A stretch of 13,085 bases of DNA from an uncultured Treponema sp. Lineage in GTDB: Bacteria; Spirochaetota; Spirochaetia; Treponematales; Treponemataceae. The translations under genes and the position numbers were made by a program. Below are positions 7,804 through 13,085 of the stretch, piece after piece. Below the pieces are notes generated by a model. It saw nothing but the letters and a program-made list of their open reading frames with translations, did no database searches and was not told where the DNA came from. The stretch is from contig CAJPOL010000050.1 in assembly GCA_905372265.1 (NCBI GenBank), forward strand, positions 1-13,085, given 5' to 3'. The stretch's first letter is position 1. Each line of letters opens with the position of its first letter.

Positions 7804-9336
7804 TCAGTCCAGGGCGCTGATATCCAGCCGGTCAAAGCCATCCAGTAAGGCGCGGGCGGCGGCTTTCAGGTTTGCAAGACCGCCTTTGTGTGCGCTTTCG
7901 ATATTCAGCGGCATTACGGGATCATGCAAGGATAAGCGGAGCAGCATCCAGCCCTGCGTATCGCCGCTTTTAAACGAGATACGTACTCCCTCATACGATT
8001 GCGGCAGTTCAAAACCCGCTTTTTCGGCACGTTCTTTAAATGCTTGCAGTACCGCCGCGCCGTATTCTTTAAAATCTTCACCGCGTATCTTAAAGCGAAG
8101 TTCAGCTTCTTCTACGAGCGGCGGGAGCTTTGCAATCAGACTTTCGATGTTTTTTCCTTCATGCCGGGCGTTTGCAAGCGCGGTAACGAGTTTTACCGCA
8201 AGAAATGCGCCGTCATCAAGGTAGTAATTTTCTTTCAGCGCACCGTGACCCGATGTTTCCATCGCAAGCGGACATGGAATGCCCTGATCATTCAGTTCGC
8301 GGCATTTGTTTATCACGTTTTTGTAGCCCCGCATATACCGCAGATGTTTGAGACCGAGTTCCTGCTCAAGGAAGAATGTCAGCCGGTCGGAGGTTACCGA
8401 ATCGGTAACAATGGTACTGTGCGGGTAATCGGGCGCGAGGATCGCCGCCGTCATCGCAATGATTGCATCACGGTTGACCTCCGTGCCGTTTGCGAGCACT
8501 GCCGACATACGGTCAACATCAGTGTCGAAAATCAGACCTAAATCGGAACGGCTTTGCACGGTAGCAGTTTTGGCCGCTTCCATCGCTGCTTTGTTTTCCG
8601 GATTGGGAATGTGATTGGGGAATGTGCCGTCCGGATCAAGGAAGCGGCTGCCGCTTGTATCGGCGCCGAGTTCTTTTAATACCTGCTCCGCAAAAAATCC
8701 GCCCGCGCCGTTTCCGGCATCGACGGCGATTTTAAGATGTGCAAGCGGTTTTTCGGATTGAAAATTCAAGCCGCTCAGAATTGCGCTGCGCAGATGATCC
8801 GAATACCGCGCAATCAAATCGAATGACCGGCATTTCGGCGTGCAGTTTTGTCCGGCTGTAACAGGGCCGGCTGCAGCAATCTGCTGAGCTGCAGCAAGAC
8901 GCAACAATTCTGTTATATCACTGTGTTCAAGCCCGCCGGATTTGTCGAAGAACTTGAACCCGTTCCGGTTGAATGGGAGGTGGCTTGCGGTAATCATAAT
9001 TGAACCGTCAAAGTTTGTTTCTTCAAAGACTGTGCCCATAAACATTGCCGGAGTGGTTGCAAGCGAGCAGCGCACGATAGTAACCTGCTGTGCCGCAAGC
9101 CCTTCGACAAGCGCATTTTCAAGCGCTTCGCCTGAAAGCCGGGAATCCCGTCCAACGCCGATCACAAGAGATTCCGTGCTTCGTCCCGTTTTTTCGGAAA
9201 GCCAGAGTGCAAACGCTGCGCCGATGTTTCGACAAACATCCTGAGTCAAGTTGACGAGTTCGCCGTCAACACCTTCAAGCGCAACGCCGCGGATGTCGCT
9301 TCCGTTTTGCAGTTTCAAAAAATCAGTTTCATGCAT
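7804..9336 (-). CDS. Phosphomannomutase/phosphoglucomutase (alpha-D-phosphohexomutase)
   Basis: This encodes a 510-residue enzyme interconverting hexose 1- and 6-phosphates, feeding glycan, nucleotide-sugar or glycogen pathways. All four family sites are present: the phosphoserine loop ITASHLPFNRNG (115-126, active Ser118), the metal loop DTDVDR (271-276), the sugar-binding loop METSGHG (359-365; more commonly GEMSGH) and the phosphate-binding loop RLSLHDPVMPLNIES (467-481). The last resembles the longer variant found in plant and some bacterial homologues rather than the RPSGTEP form. The ATG at 9336 begins MHETDFLKLQNGSDIRG, the expected N-terminus. A perfect TATAAT lies only 9 nt upstream and no Shine-Dalgarno is visible, predicting a leaderless or nearly leaderless mRNA. 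It is divergent from the tetR-type gene. Confidence 0.92.
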   Translation of the reverse strand: MHETDFLKLQNGSDIRGVALEGVDGELVNLTQDVCRNIGAAFALWLSEKTGRSTESLVIGVGRDSRLSGEALENALVEGLAAQQVTIVRCSLATTPAMFMGTVFEETNFDGSIMITASHLPFNRNGFKFFDKSGGLEHSDITELLRLAAAQQIAAAGPVTAGQNCTPKCRSFDLIARYSDHLRSAILSGLNFQSEKPLAHLKIAVDAGNGAGGFFAEQVLKELGADTSGSRFLDPDGTFPNHIPNPENKAAMEAAKTATVQSRSDLGLIFDTDVDRMSAVLANGTEVNRDAIIAMTAAILAPDYPHSTIVTDSVTSDRLTFFLEQELGLKHLRYMRGYKNVINKCRELNDQGIPCPLAMETSGHGALKENYYLDDGAFLAVKLVTALANARHEGKNIESLIAKLPPLVEEAELRFKIRGEDFKEYGAAVLQAFKERAEKAGFELPQSYEGVRISFKSGDTQGWMLLRLSLHDPVMPLNIESAHKGGLANLKAAARALLDGFDRLDISALD

Positions 9337-9345
9337 AGTGCGTAC

Positions 9346-9374
9346 ATTATACCGAAAAAACGCATGCGCGGTAA
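9346..9374 (-). promoter_or_regulatory. Promoter of the phosphohexomutase gene
   Basis: Minus-strand TATAAT at 9351-9346 lies 17 bp from a weak -35, TTACCG (9374-9369). Transcription would begin near 9339, leaving about 3 nt before the ATG. A CGCATGCG palindrome (9361-9368) occupies the spacer and could be an operator half-site, though this is unsupported beyond symmetry. Confidence 0.5.
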
Positions 9375-9391
9375 CAGACTGAATAATTCGA

Positions 9392-9419
9392 TTGACAAAG
9401 TCCCTATTCCAATTACAAT
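9392..9419 (+). promoter_or_regulatory. Promoter of the tetR-type gene (predicts leaderless mRNA)
   Basis: Perfect TTGACA (9392-9397), a 16-bp spacer and TACAAT (9414-9419). The predicted start site is 9426, the A of the ATG. Its -35 is 17 bp from that of the divergent phosphohexomutase promoter, so one bound repressor could affect both. Confidence 0.6.
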
Positions 9420-9425
9420 CAACCT

Positions 9426-10052
9426 ATGCCGAAATTTCAGCGAAAAACAAAATCCGAACGTATGGAGGAAATTCAGCGCGCCGCAAAAGAAGTGTTTCTA
9501 AAGAAAGGCTTCCGCTATACAACTATGGAAGATATTGTGGCGCATACCAGCCTGTCAAAAGGCGGCGTATATCAATATTACAAGAACACAAAATCTATTC
9601 TTTTCGATATTATGCAAAACGGAAACTATTTTCGTTATGAGCGCACTGAGGAATTGATACAGGGGCTCGCTTCACATGAATCCCCTGCGGAGATTATGAC
9701 TCAGGCATGTATGGCAAAACTTTTTGACGAAGTGCCGGAGAAAAAGCTGTATCTCATGTTTCTCGCCGAAATTCTGTATGATAAAAGCTATGAATCTCTC
9801 TATTTTGAATTGGAAAAGCAAGCTTTTGATCTTTTTATAAAAAATCTCCGTCTGTCGCCGGAGAAAGAAAAAAAAGTATCGGCATTTATTACATCTCAAG
9901 TGTATTTCATTGCGCGTATTTTCAACGGAGCTCTGGTTATGCACGAACTATTCAGCGATAAAAACGTATTTATCCAAAATAAACAGAAAATTCATGATGT
10001 TATTCTTACTATTATGCAAGCAGCTTTGGGAGCCGATACGGAAACTATATAG
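9426..10052 (+). CDS. TetR-family transcriptional regulator
   Basis: This 208-residue protein has an N-terminal TetR DNA-binding domain at about 12-63: EIQRAAKEVFLKKGF, TTMEDIVAHTSLSKGGVYQYYKNTKSILFDIM, with the recognition helix around SLSKGGVYQYY. The rest (about 70-208) is a helical ligand/dimer domain with no residues that identify a ligand. No Shine-Dalgarno precedes the ATG, which falls on the predicted transcription start; the internal ATG at 9462 would cut into the DNA-binding domain. It converges on the ABC permease pair with a 35-bp gap, and regulation of that transporter is the usual pattern for such neighbours, though autoregulation and control of the divergent phosphohexomutase gene are equally open. 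Confidence 0.9.
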   Translation: MPKFQRKTKSERMEEIQRAAKEVFLKKGFRYTTMEDIVAHTSLSKGGVYQYYKNTKSILFDIMQNGNYFRYERTEELIQGLASHESPAEIMTQACMAKLFDEVPEKKLYLMFLAEILYDKSYESLYFELEKQAFDLFIKNLRLSPEKEKKVSAFITSQVYFIARIFNGALVMHELFSDKNVFIQNKQKIHDVILTIMQAALGADTETI

Positions 10053-10087
10053 CTTATTCATTTTTCAACACGCTATTTGCAAACACC

Positions 10088-11320
10088 TTAATCCGATAAT
10101 GCTTTCACCGGATCTAATTGCGCGGCTTTAACCGCCGGGCGTAAACCGAAGAAGATGCCGATAGTGATTGACACGGCAAAAGCAATGACCGAGCCGGTAA
10201 TATTCGGGGCAAAGACCATTTCAAAATCGCCTGACTGAAAGACCGTTTGTACTAAAAGCAGACTCAAGCCCCCGCCGAGCGCCATACCGAATATACCGCC
10301 TGTCAAACTCAAAGTAGCGGACTCAACTAAAAACTGATTGCGTATTACCGCTTCGCTTGCGCCGAGCGCTTTGCGGATACCGATTTCCTTTTTCCGTTCC
10401 GTTACGGTAACGAGCATAATATTCATAATGTTGATGCCGCCGACGATGAGCGACATAACTGCGATAACCGTGAGCACCATGCTGATAAGCCCTATTGTAT
10501 CATTGATCTCTTTCATGACTTCTTTTTGAGAAAACGTCCAAATCGCGTTATCGGTTTTTGCAAATGAATCGGAAAACGCTTTTATCTGCGCCGTCGCTTC
10601 GTCGATATATGCCGGATCATAAATTTGAACGAGGGCATTATCCGAATCGTTTTTTCCTATGCCCATATCTTCTACGACGAACGAACGCGGGATAAAGAAG
10701 GGTTCCTGATAGATAAATCTGTTTTCATTTGCAGCCACAACGCCGCATACTTCAAACGAAAAAGGAATAAAAGTCTCTCCATTCTCGCTCCAATACGAAA
10801 CGGTAAGGGTTACCGTTTTCCCAACGGCGTTTCCTTCCGGAAAGAGCATAGTTGCTTCTTTTTCGCCAAGTATTATTTTACGGCGCCGGTTTGCAAAGTC
10901 GTCAAATGTAAAGCCCGAACCATAGAGTAAGGTATAATTGCTCGCTTCAAGCCAACCGTACTCAATGCCGTTTATTGTTTTTTTTCCAAGACTGATCGCA
11001 TTATGCGACAGTGTTGCGGTAAAATAGCCCGTATAAAATATATTTTTTATGAGCGGCACATTTTTTTCAAGTTCGGTACGGTATTTCTCTGTAAAGATGA
11101 TACAAATTTTTTGTTTATCATAATCCCACCGCGGATCAATATCGATGGTATTCATCGTATCAAGATTGAATAATTTCATCATACTGACCTGCATGGAGCT
11201 TCCGATATTGCTGATAATCGTAACGACAGTAACGCCGATTGCTATCCCTAAAAGGGAGAGTGTTGTCCGCAATTTTTTACTGCGGAAATTCCCGAACGCA
11301 TTGATAAAATCTTCCAGCAT
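10088..11320 (-). CDS. ABC transporter permease, MacB/FtsX type (second of pair)
   Basis: This 410-residue inner-membrane protein has the four-helix MacB layout: an N-terminal amphipathic start (MLEDFINAFGNFRSKKLRTT), TM1 (about 20-42), a large periplasmic MacB_PCD domain (about 43-270, with PEGNAVGKTVTL at 161-172), then the FtsX domain with TM2 (about 275-303), the cytoplasmic coupling stretch TERKKEIGIRKALGA (307-321), TM3 (about 332-358) and TM4 (about 374-393), ending PAVKAAQLDPVKALSD. Such proteins pair with a separate ATPase and often a periplasmic adaptor to move lipoproteins, peptides or drugs. AAGGA about 6 nt before the ATG marks the start. It lies 107 bp downstream of its paralogue, with that gap filled by hairpins. 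No ATPase is in the window. Confidence 0.9.
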   Translation of the reverse strand: MLEDFINAFGNFRSKKLRTTLSLLGIAIGVTVVTIISNIGSSMQVSMMKLFNLDTMNTIDIDPRWDYDKQKICIIFTEKYRTELEKNVPLIKNIFYTGYFTATLSHNAISLGKKTINGIEYGWLEASNYTLLYGSGFTFDDFANRRRKIILGEKEATMLFPEGNAVGKTVTLTVSYWSENGETFIPFSFEVCGVVAANENRFIYQEPFFIPRSFVVEDMGIGKNDSDNALVQIYDPAYIDEATAQIKAFSDSFAKTDNAIWTFSQKEVMKEINDTIGLISMVLTVIAVMSLIVGGINIMNIMLVTVTERKKEIGIRKALGASEAVIRNQFLVESATLSLTGGIFGMALGGGLSLLLVQTVFQSGDFEMVFAPNITGSVIAFAVSITIGIFFGLRPAVKAAQLDPVKALSD

Positions 11321-11338
11321 ACTTATTCCTTAATCAGT

Positions 11339-11356
11339 ACCGACATGGATGTCGGT
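11339..11356. repeat. Hairpin 1 of the inter-permease cluster
   Basis: ACCGACAT and ATGTCGGT (11339-11346, 11349-11356) are perfect inverted arms. On the transcribed strand it lies just upstream of the ribosome binding site of the second permease. Confidence 0.7.
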
Positions 11357-11371
11357 GATATACAGCAGTAA

Positions 11372-11397
11372 CCTGTTTTGCGCTTATGCAAAACAGG
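11372..11397. repeat. Hairpin 2 of the inter-permease cluster
   Basis: CCTGTTTTGC (11372-11381) and GCAAAACAGG (11388-11397) pair perfectly over 10 bp with a 6-nt loop. No T tract follows on the minus strand, so it is not a standard intrinsic terminator. Confidence 0.8.
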
Positions 11398-11433
11398 ACG
11401 TAAACACGGTACATGGAAATACCGTGTTTACGT
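11398..11433. repeat. Hairpin 3 of the inter-permease cluster
   Basis: A perfect 14-bp stem (11398-11411 with 11420-11433, core CGTAAACACGGTA) and 8-nt loop. It includes the stop codon of the upstream permease, and directly abuts hairpin 2. There is no T tract on the transcribed strand. Confidence 0.85.
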
Positions 11434-12657
11434 TTCCTCCAGAGCCTTGACCGGATCGAGTGTGCCGGCCTGCCATGCAGGATAGAGTCCAAAGAAAATG
11501 CCTGCTCCTGCGGAGATGATGAACGCCGTTAGTGCGCCCCTCATGTTAAAAGACATAATCACCTCGCTGCCACCTGAAAATTGCTTTAAAACCGGAATAA
11601 TAGCGACAAGACTGATCAAAAAGCCTGCCGCAAGGCCGATACCTCCGCCGACAATGCTGATGGCTGCCGATTCCGTTAAAAATTGTGAAAGAATGGCGCC
11701 TGTTGTTGCGCCGATCGCTTTACGGATACCGATTTCCTGCCGGCGCTCTGCCACGGTAACCAGCATAATATTCATAATACCGACGCCTCCGATCAACAGC
11801 GAAAGGCCTGCAATACCGGACAGTACGGCGGCGATCATGGCAAGGCTGCTCTGAACCTGTTTTTGCATTGATTGTGCCGACCGTATCCGCACCGTATTTT
11901 TGCTGTTTGCAAACTCGTCCGATATTTCTTTGATCGTATTTTCTATCATCTTAAAATCCGTTACGGTATCGTATATTTCTACTTCGGCGCTTGCTCCTAT
12001 ATCCCTGCTGCCGAGCTGCCGTATCAAAAAGGATCGCGGAATCAGAATATACCGATTTATCCGCCCCATTGCGCTTTGTTTGGTTTTAAGGACGCCGCTG
12101 ACTGTACAGGTAAAAAGCAGCGGTACGGCGCTTTTCCCATTGTCTACCGACAGCGTAAGCTGCTTACCGACGGCATTGCCTTCGGGGAATAAACCTTTTG
12201 CAATATCTTCTCCGATAATGACTTTCCGCGCGCCGCTCATAAAATCGGAAACAGCTAATGGCTCTCCATACTCAAGCTCCCATTTATTCGCTTCCATGTA
12301 ACCGTAATCTACGCAGTAGCATTCTTTGGCTCCTGCATTCAGCCGTCCGCGCAGTACCTTTGCATTAAAGGATGCAAAAAGAAAAACATTTTTTATTTCA
12401 GGGATGCGTTTTTTTAATGTTTCCGCATAGTGATTATTAAAAACGATTTTACTATTCCGCCACGACTGCGGCCTTATACTTATCATTGCACTGCTTAAAT
12501 CCTTAAACTCCAAGGCGACGCTTGCCTCTAACGAGCGGCTCAAATTCATCGTAATAACGACCGAGCTTACCCCAATCATAATCCCCAAAAGCGAAAGAAG
12601 CGTACGCATCTTATTGTGCCGGAAGTTCTGCAAGGCAGAAAAAATATCTTCAAACAT
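11428..12657 (-). CDS. ABC transporter permease, MacB/FtsX type (first of pair)
   Basis: This 409-residue membrane protein is a paralogue of the next gene with the same architecture: MFEDIFSALQNFRHNKMRTL then TM1 (about 20-38), a periplasmic domain (about 40-270, PEGNAVGKQLTL at 158-169), TM2 (about 272-300), the coupling segment AERRQEIGIRKAIGA (303-317), TM3 (about 330-355), TM4 (about 374-391) and the terminal PAWQAGTLDPVKALEET. Two related permeases suggest a heterodimeric channel. The ATG at 12657 has no Shine-Dalgarno of its own; a strong one (12700-12705) serves a 14-codon ORF whose stop overlaps this start by 8 nt, so translation may be coupled. Upstream lies an attC-like junction rather than the ATPase gene normally found there. 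The remnant or missing promoter cannot be located. Confidence 0.9.
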   Translation of the reverse strand: MFEDIFSALQNFRHNKMRTLLSLLGIMIGVSSVVITMNLSRSLEASVALEFKDLSSAMISIRPQSWRNSKIVFNNHYAETLKKRIPEIKNVFLFASFNAKVLRGRLNAGAKECYCVDYGYMEANKWELEYGEPLAVSDFMSGARKVIIGEDIAKGLFPEGNAVGKQLTLSVDNGKSAVPLLFTCTVSGVLKTKQSAMGRINRYILIPRSFLIRQLGSRDIGASAEVEIYDTVTDFKMIENTIKEISDEFANSKNTVRIRSAQSMQKQVQSSLAMIAAVLSGIAGLSLLIGGVGIMNIMLVTVAERRQEIGIRKAIGATTGAILSQFLTESAAISIVGGGIGLAAGFLISLVAIIPVLKQFSGGSEVIMSFNMRGALTAFIISAGAGIFFGLYPAWQAGTLDPVKALEET

Positions 12658-12694
12658 GGGCGCCGTCCCATATGCGTCGTATATGTAATCTCAT
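12650..12694 (-). CDS. 14-codon leader ORF or cassette-gene remnant
   Basis: ATG at 12694 lies 5 nt after AGGAGG (12705-12700), the best ribosome binding site in the region, and encodes MRLHIRRIWDGAHV before TGA at 12652-12650, overlapping the first 8 nt of the permease gene. The stop of the extended PIN frame overlaps this ATG as ATGA. It may be a leader that couples translation into the permease, or the first codons of a cassette or transporter gene whose body was lost in a rearrangement. The short length makes either reading uncertain. Confidence 0.4.
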   Translation of the reverse strand: MRLHIRRIWDGAHV

Positions 12695-13083
12695 AGATTC
12701 CTCCTAAAAAACGTCCTGTCTAACATTTGCGTAACCGGCATTGCCAAAGGCAAGGTCATGTTGAAGCGGTCGTTAGATTTTATGGGGCTGTCCAAAAACT
12801 TCAGTTTTTGGACAGTTTCCTTAGATTTAGATGCGATGTTTAAAATTAAGTCATTACTGTATAAAGACTTAATTTTAAACTCGTCGGGGATGTCCCGAAA
12901 GTAACCAACTTTTGGGACATCCCCTTCTTCCGGATTTATAATTTTGACCGGAGAGTTCTTAAATCCTCTTTCTCCATCTCGAGTAATTATATAATCAAGA
13001 TTCTCTGCTTCTGCACACTTCATTTGCAAACCATCTTCTAAATCATTCCAATTATGGTTATTGCAAATTGAAACAAAATACTG
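12691..13083 (-). CDS. PIN-domain protein (VapC-like), 5'-partial, with an aberrant C-terminal extension
   Basis: The frame enters from the right edge. The first visible residues, including DLEDGLQMKCAEAENLDYIITRD, then FKNSPVKIINPEE, match the C-terminal half of PIN ribonuclease domains: conserved acidic residues in DLEDxLQ and after the YIITR strand help form the metal site. Such proteins are commonly toxins of type II toxin-antitoxin pairs, frequent passengers of integron cassettes. A normal PIN protein would end soon after the NPEE(F/L) segment (about 12928). Here the frame continues for about 78 residues through the three-hairpin element and the whole attC site, stopping at 12691. The extension GDVPKVGYFRDIPDEFK... 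has no PIN character. Any antitoxin partner would lie beyond the window. Confidence 0.72.
   Translation of the reverse strand, partial: QYFVSICNNHNWNDLEDGLQMKCAEAENLDYIITRDGERGFKNSPVKIINPEEGDVPKVGYFRDIPDEFKIKSLYSNDLILNIASKSKETVQKLKFLDSPIKSNDRFNMTLPLAMPVTQMLDRTFFRRNL
12718..12778 (-). other. Integron attC-like recombination site
   Basis: This 61-bp imperfect palindrome has attC architecture. Read on the minus strand it begins ATCTAAC (12778-12772), matching the R'' consensus RYYYAAC, and ends GTTAGAC (12724-12718), matching the R' core GTTRRRY. Inside are unpaired 4-nt spacers (GACC against ATTT), then L-like boxes GCTTCAAC against GTTACGC with an extra unpaired base, then a terminal stem TTGCC/GGCAA with a TTT loop. 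Length, paired outer boxes, unpaired central spacers and extrahelical base are the hallmarks of attC sites folded as single strands by integron integrases. It follows the PIN-domain gene in the expected cassette order (gene, then attC). Treponema denticola is known to carry a chromosomal integron. No integrase gene is in the window. Confidence 0.78.
12784..12924. mobile_element. MITE-like element made of three hairpins
   Basis: Three large inverted repeats fill 141 bp: 12788-12815 (CTGTCCAAAAACT, perfect 13-nt arms), 12838-12880 (GTTTAAAATTAAGTC, perfect 15-nt arms, 13-nt loop) and 12886-12924 (17-nt arms with one mismatch, 5-nt loop). The outer ends match one another in inverted orientation, GGGGCTGTCC-AAAAACTT against GGGGATGTCCCAAAAGTT, so they also act as terminal inverted repeats. 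GGGGCTGTCCCAAAA-type ends occur in some IS families such as IS1182-like elements, so this may be a non-autonomous derivative; that link is inference. I see no clear target duplication. It lies in frame inside the PIN-domain reading frame. Confidence 0.6.
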
Positions 13084-13085
13084 AT

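Noticed and set aside
7999..8541. 180-codon plus-strand frame antisense to the phosphohexomutase gene
   Set aside because: All catalytic loops of the phosphohexomutase are on the other strand; this frame is cysteine- and basic-rich with no domain.
11339..11433. A second attC site between the permeases
   Set aside because: The stems are perfect separate hairpins and no GTTRRRY/RYYYAAC outer pair frames them.
11339..11433. Intrinsic terminator between the permeases
   Set aside because: No T tract follows any of the stems in the direction of transcription, and the downstream gene has its own ribosome binding site but no evident promoter.
12784..12924. CRISPR repeats
   Set aside because: The three palindromes differ in sequence and there is no regular repeat-spacer pattern.

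Overview
The window looks like chromosome from a host-associated spirochaete, most likely an oral-type Treponema. The basis is circumstantial: moderate GC, a lipoprotein with a short loose lipobox (LVIS-C) followed by propeller-like repeats, and an integron attC-like site of the kind known from the T. denticola chromosomal integron. The species cannot be fixed from sequence alone.

Layout: (1) 1-200 holds the 3' tail of a probable transposase, then a short leader for a full-length NFACT/RqcH-type gene (201-1622, +). (2) 1617-5392 is a minus-strand block: nagZ, then a lipoprotein gene broken by an apparent one-base deletion near 2692-2696, then a small exported protein of unknown function that meets rqcH tail to tail with a 6-bp overlap. 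(3) 5393-7681 carries the other half of a divergent peptidoglycan-recycling locus: anmK and an RpiR/MurR-type regulator on the plus strand, facing away from nagZ. NagZ would release GlcNAc and anhydro-MurNAc from muropeptides, AnmK would make MurNAc-6-phosphate, and the SIS-domain regulator is a natural sensor of that pool. No MurQ etherase is in the window. (4) 7804-10052 is a phosphohexomutase gene (-) divergent from a TetR regulator (+) across 89 bp. (5) 10088-12657 is a pair of MacB/FtsX-type ABC permeases (-) without an ATPase or membrane-fusion partner; their 107-bp gap is almost entirely three consecutive hairpins. (6) 12650-13085 is the edge of a foreign-looking region: a strong Shine-Dalgarno with a 14-codon leader ORF overlapping the permease start, a 61-bp attC-like recombination site, a 141-bp element of three large hairpins with related ends, and a PIN-domain (VapC-like) gene entering from the right edge whose reading frame runs through both element and attC.

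The most interesting part is the right end. It looks like the terminal gene cassette of a chromosomal integron abutting an efflux-type ABC operon, with the cassette's PIN gene invaded in frame by a palindromic element. A second theme is start architecture: anmK, the tetR-type gene and the phosphohexomutase gene each have a promoter-like sequence placed so that transcription should begin at or within about 3 nt of the start codon, predicting leaderless mRNAs, while rqcH, nagZ and the rpiR gene have ordinary Shine-Dalgarno sequences. No tRNA, rRNA or CRISPR array was seen, and no gene-free stretch exceeds 300 bases.
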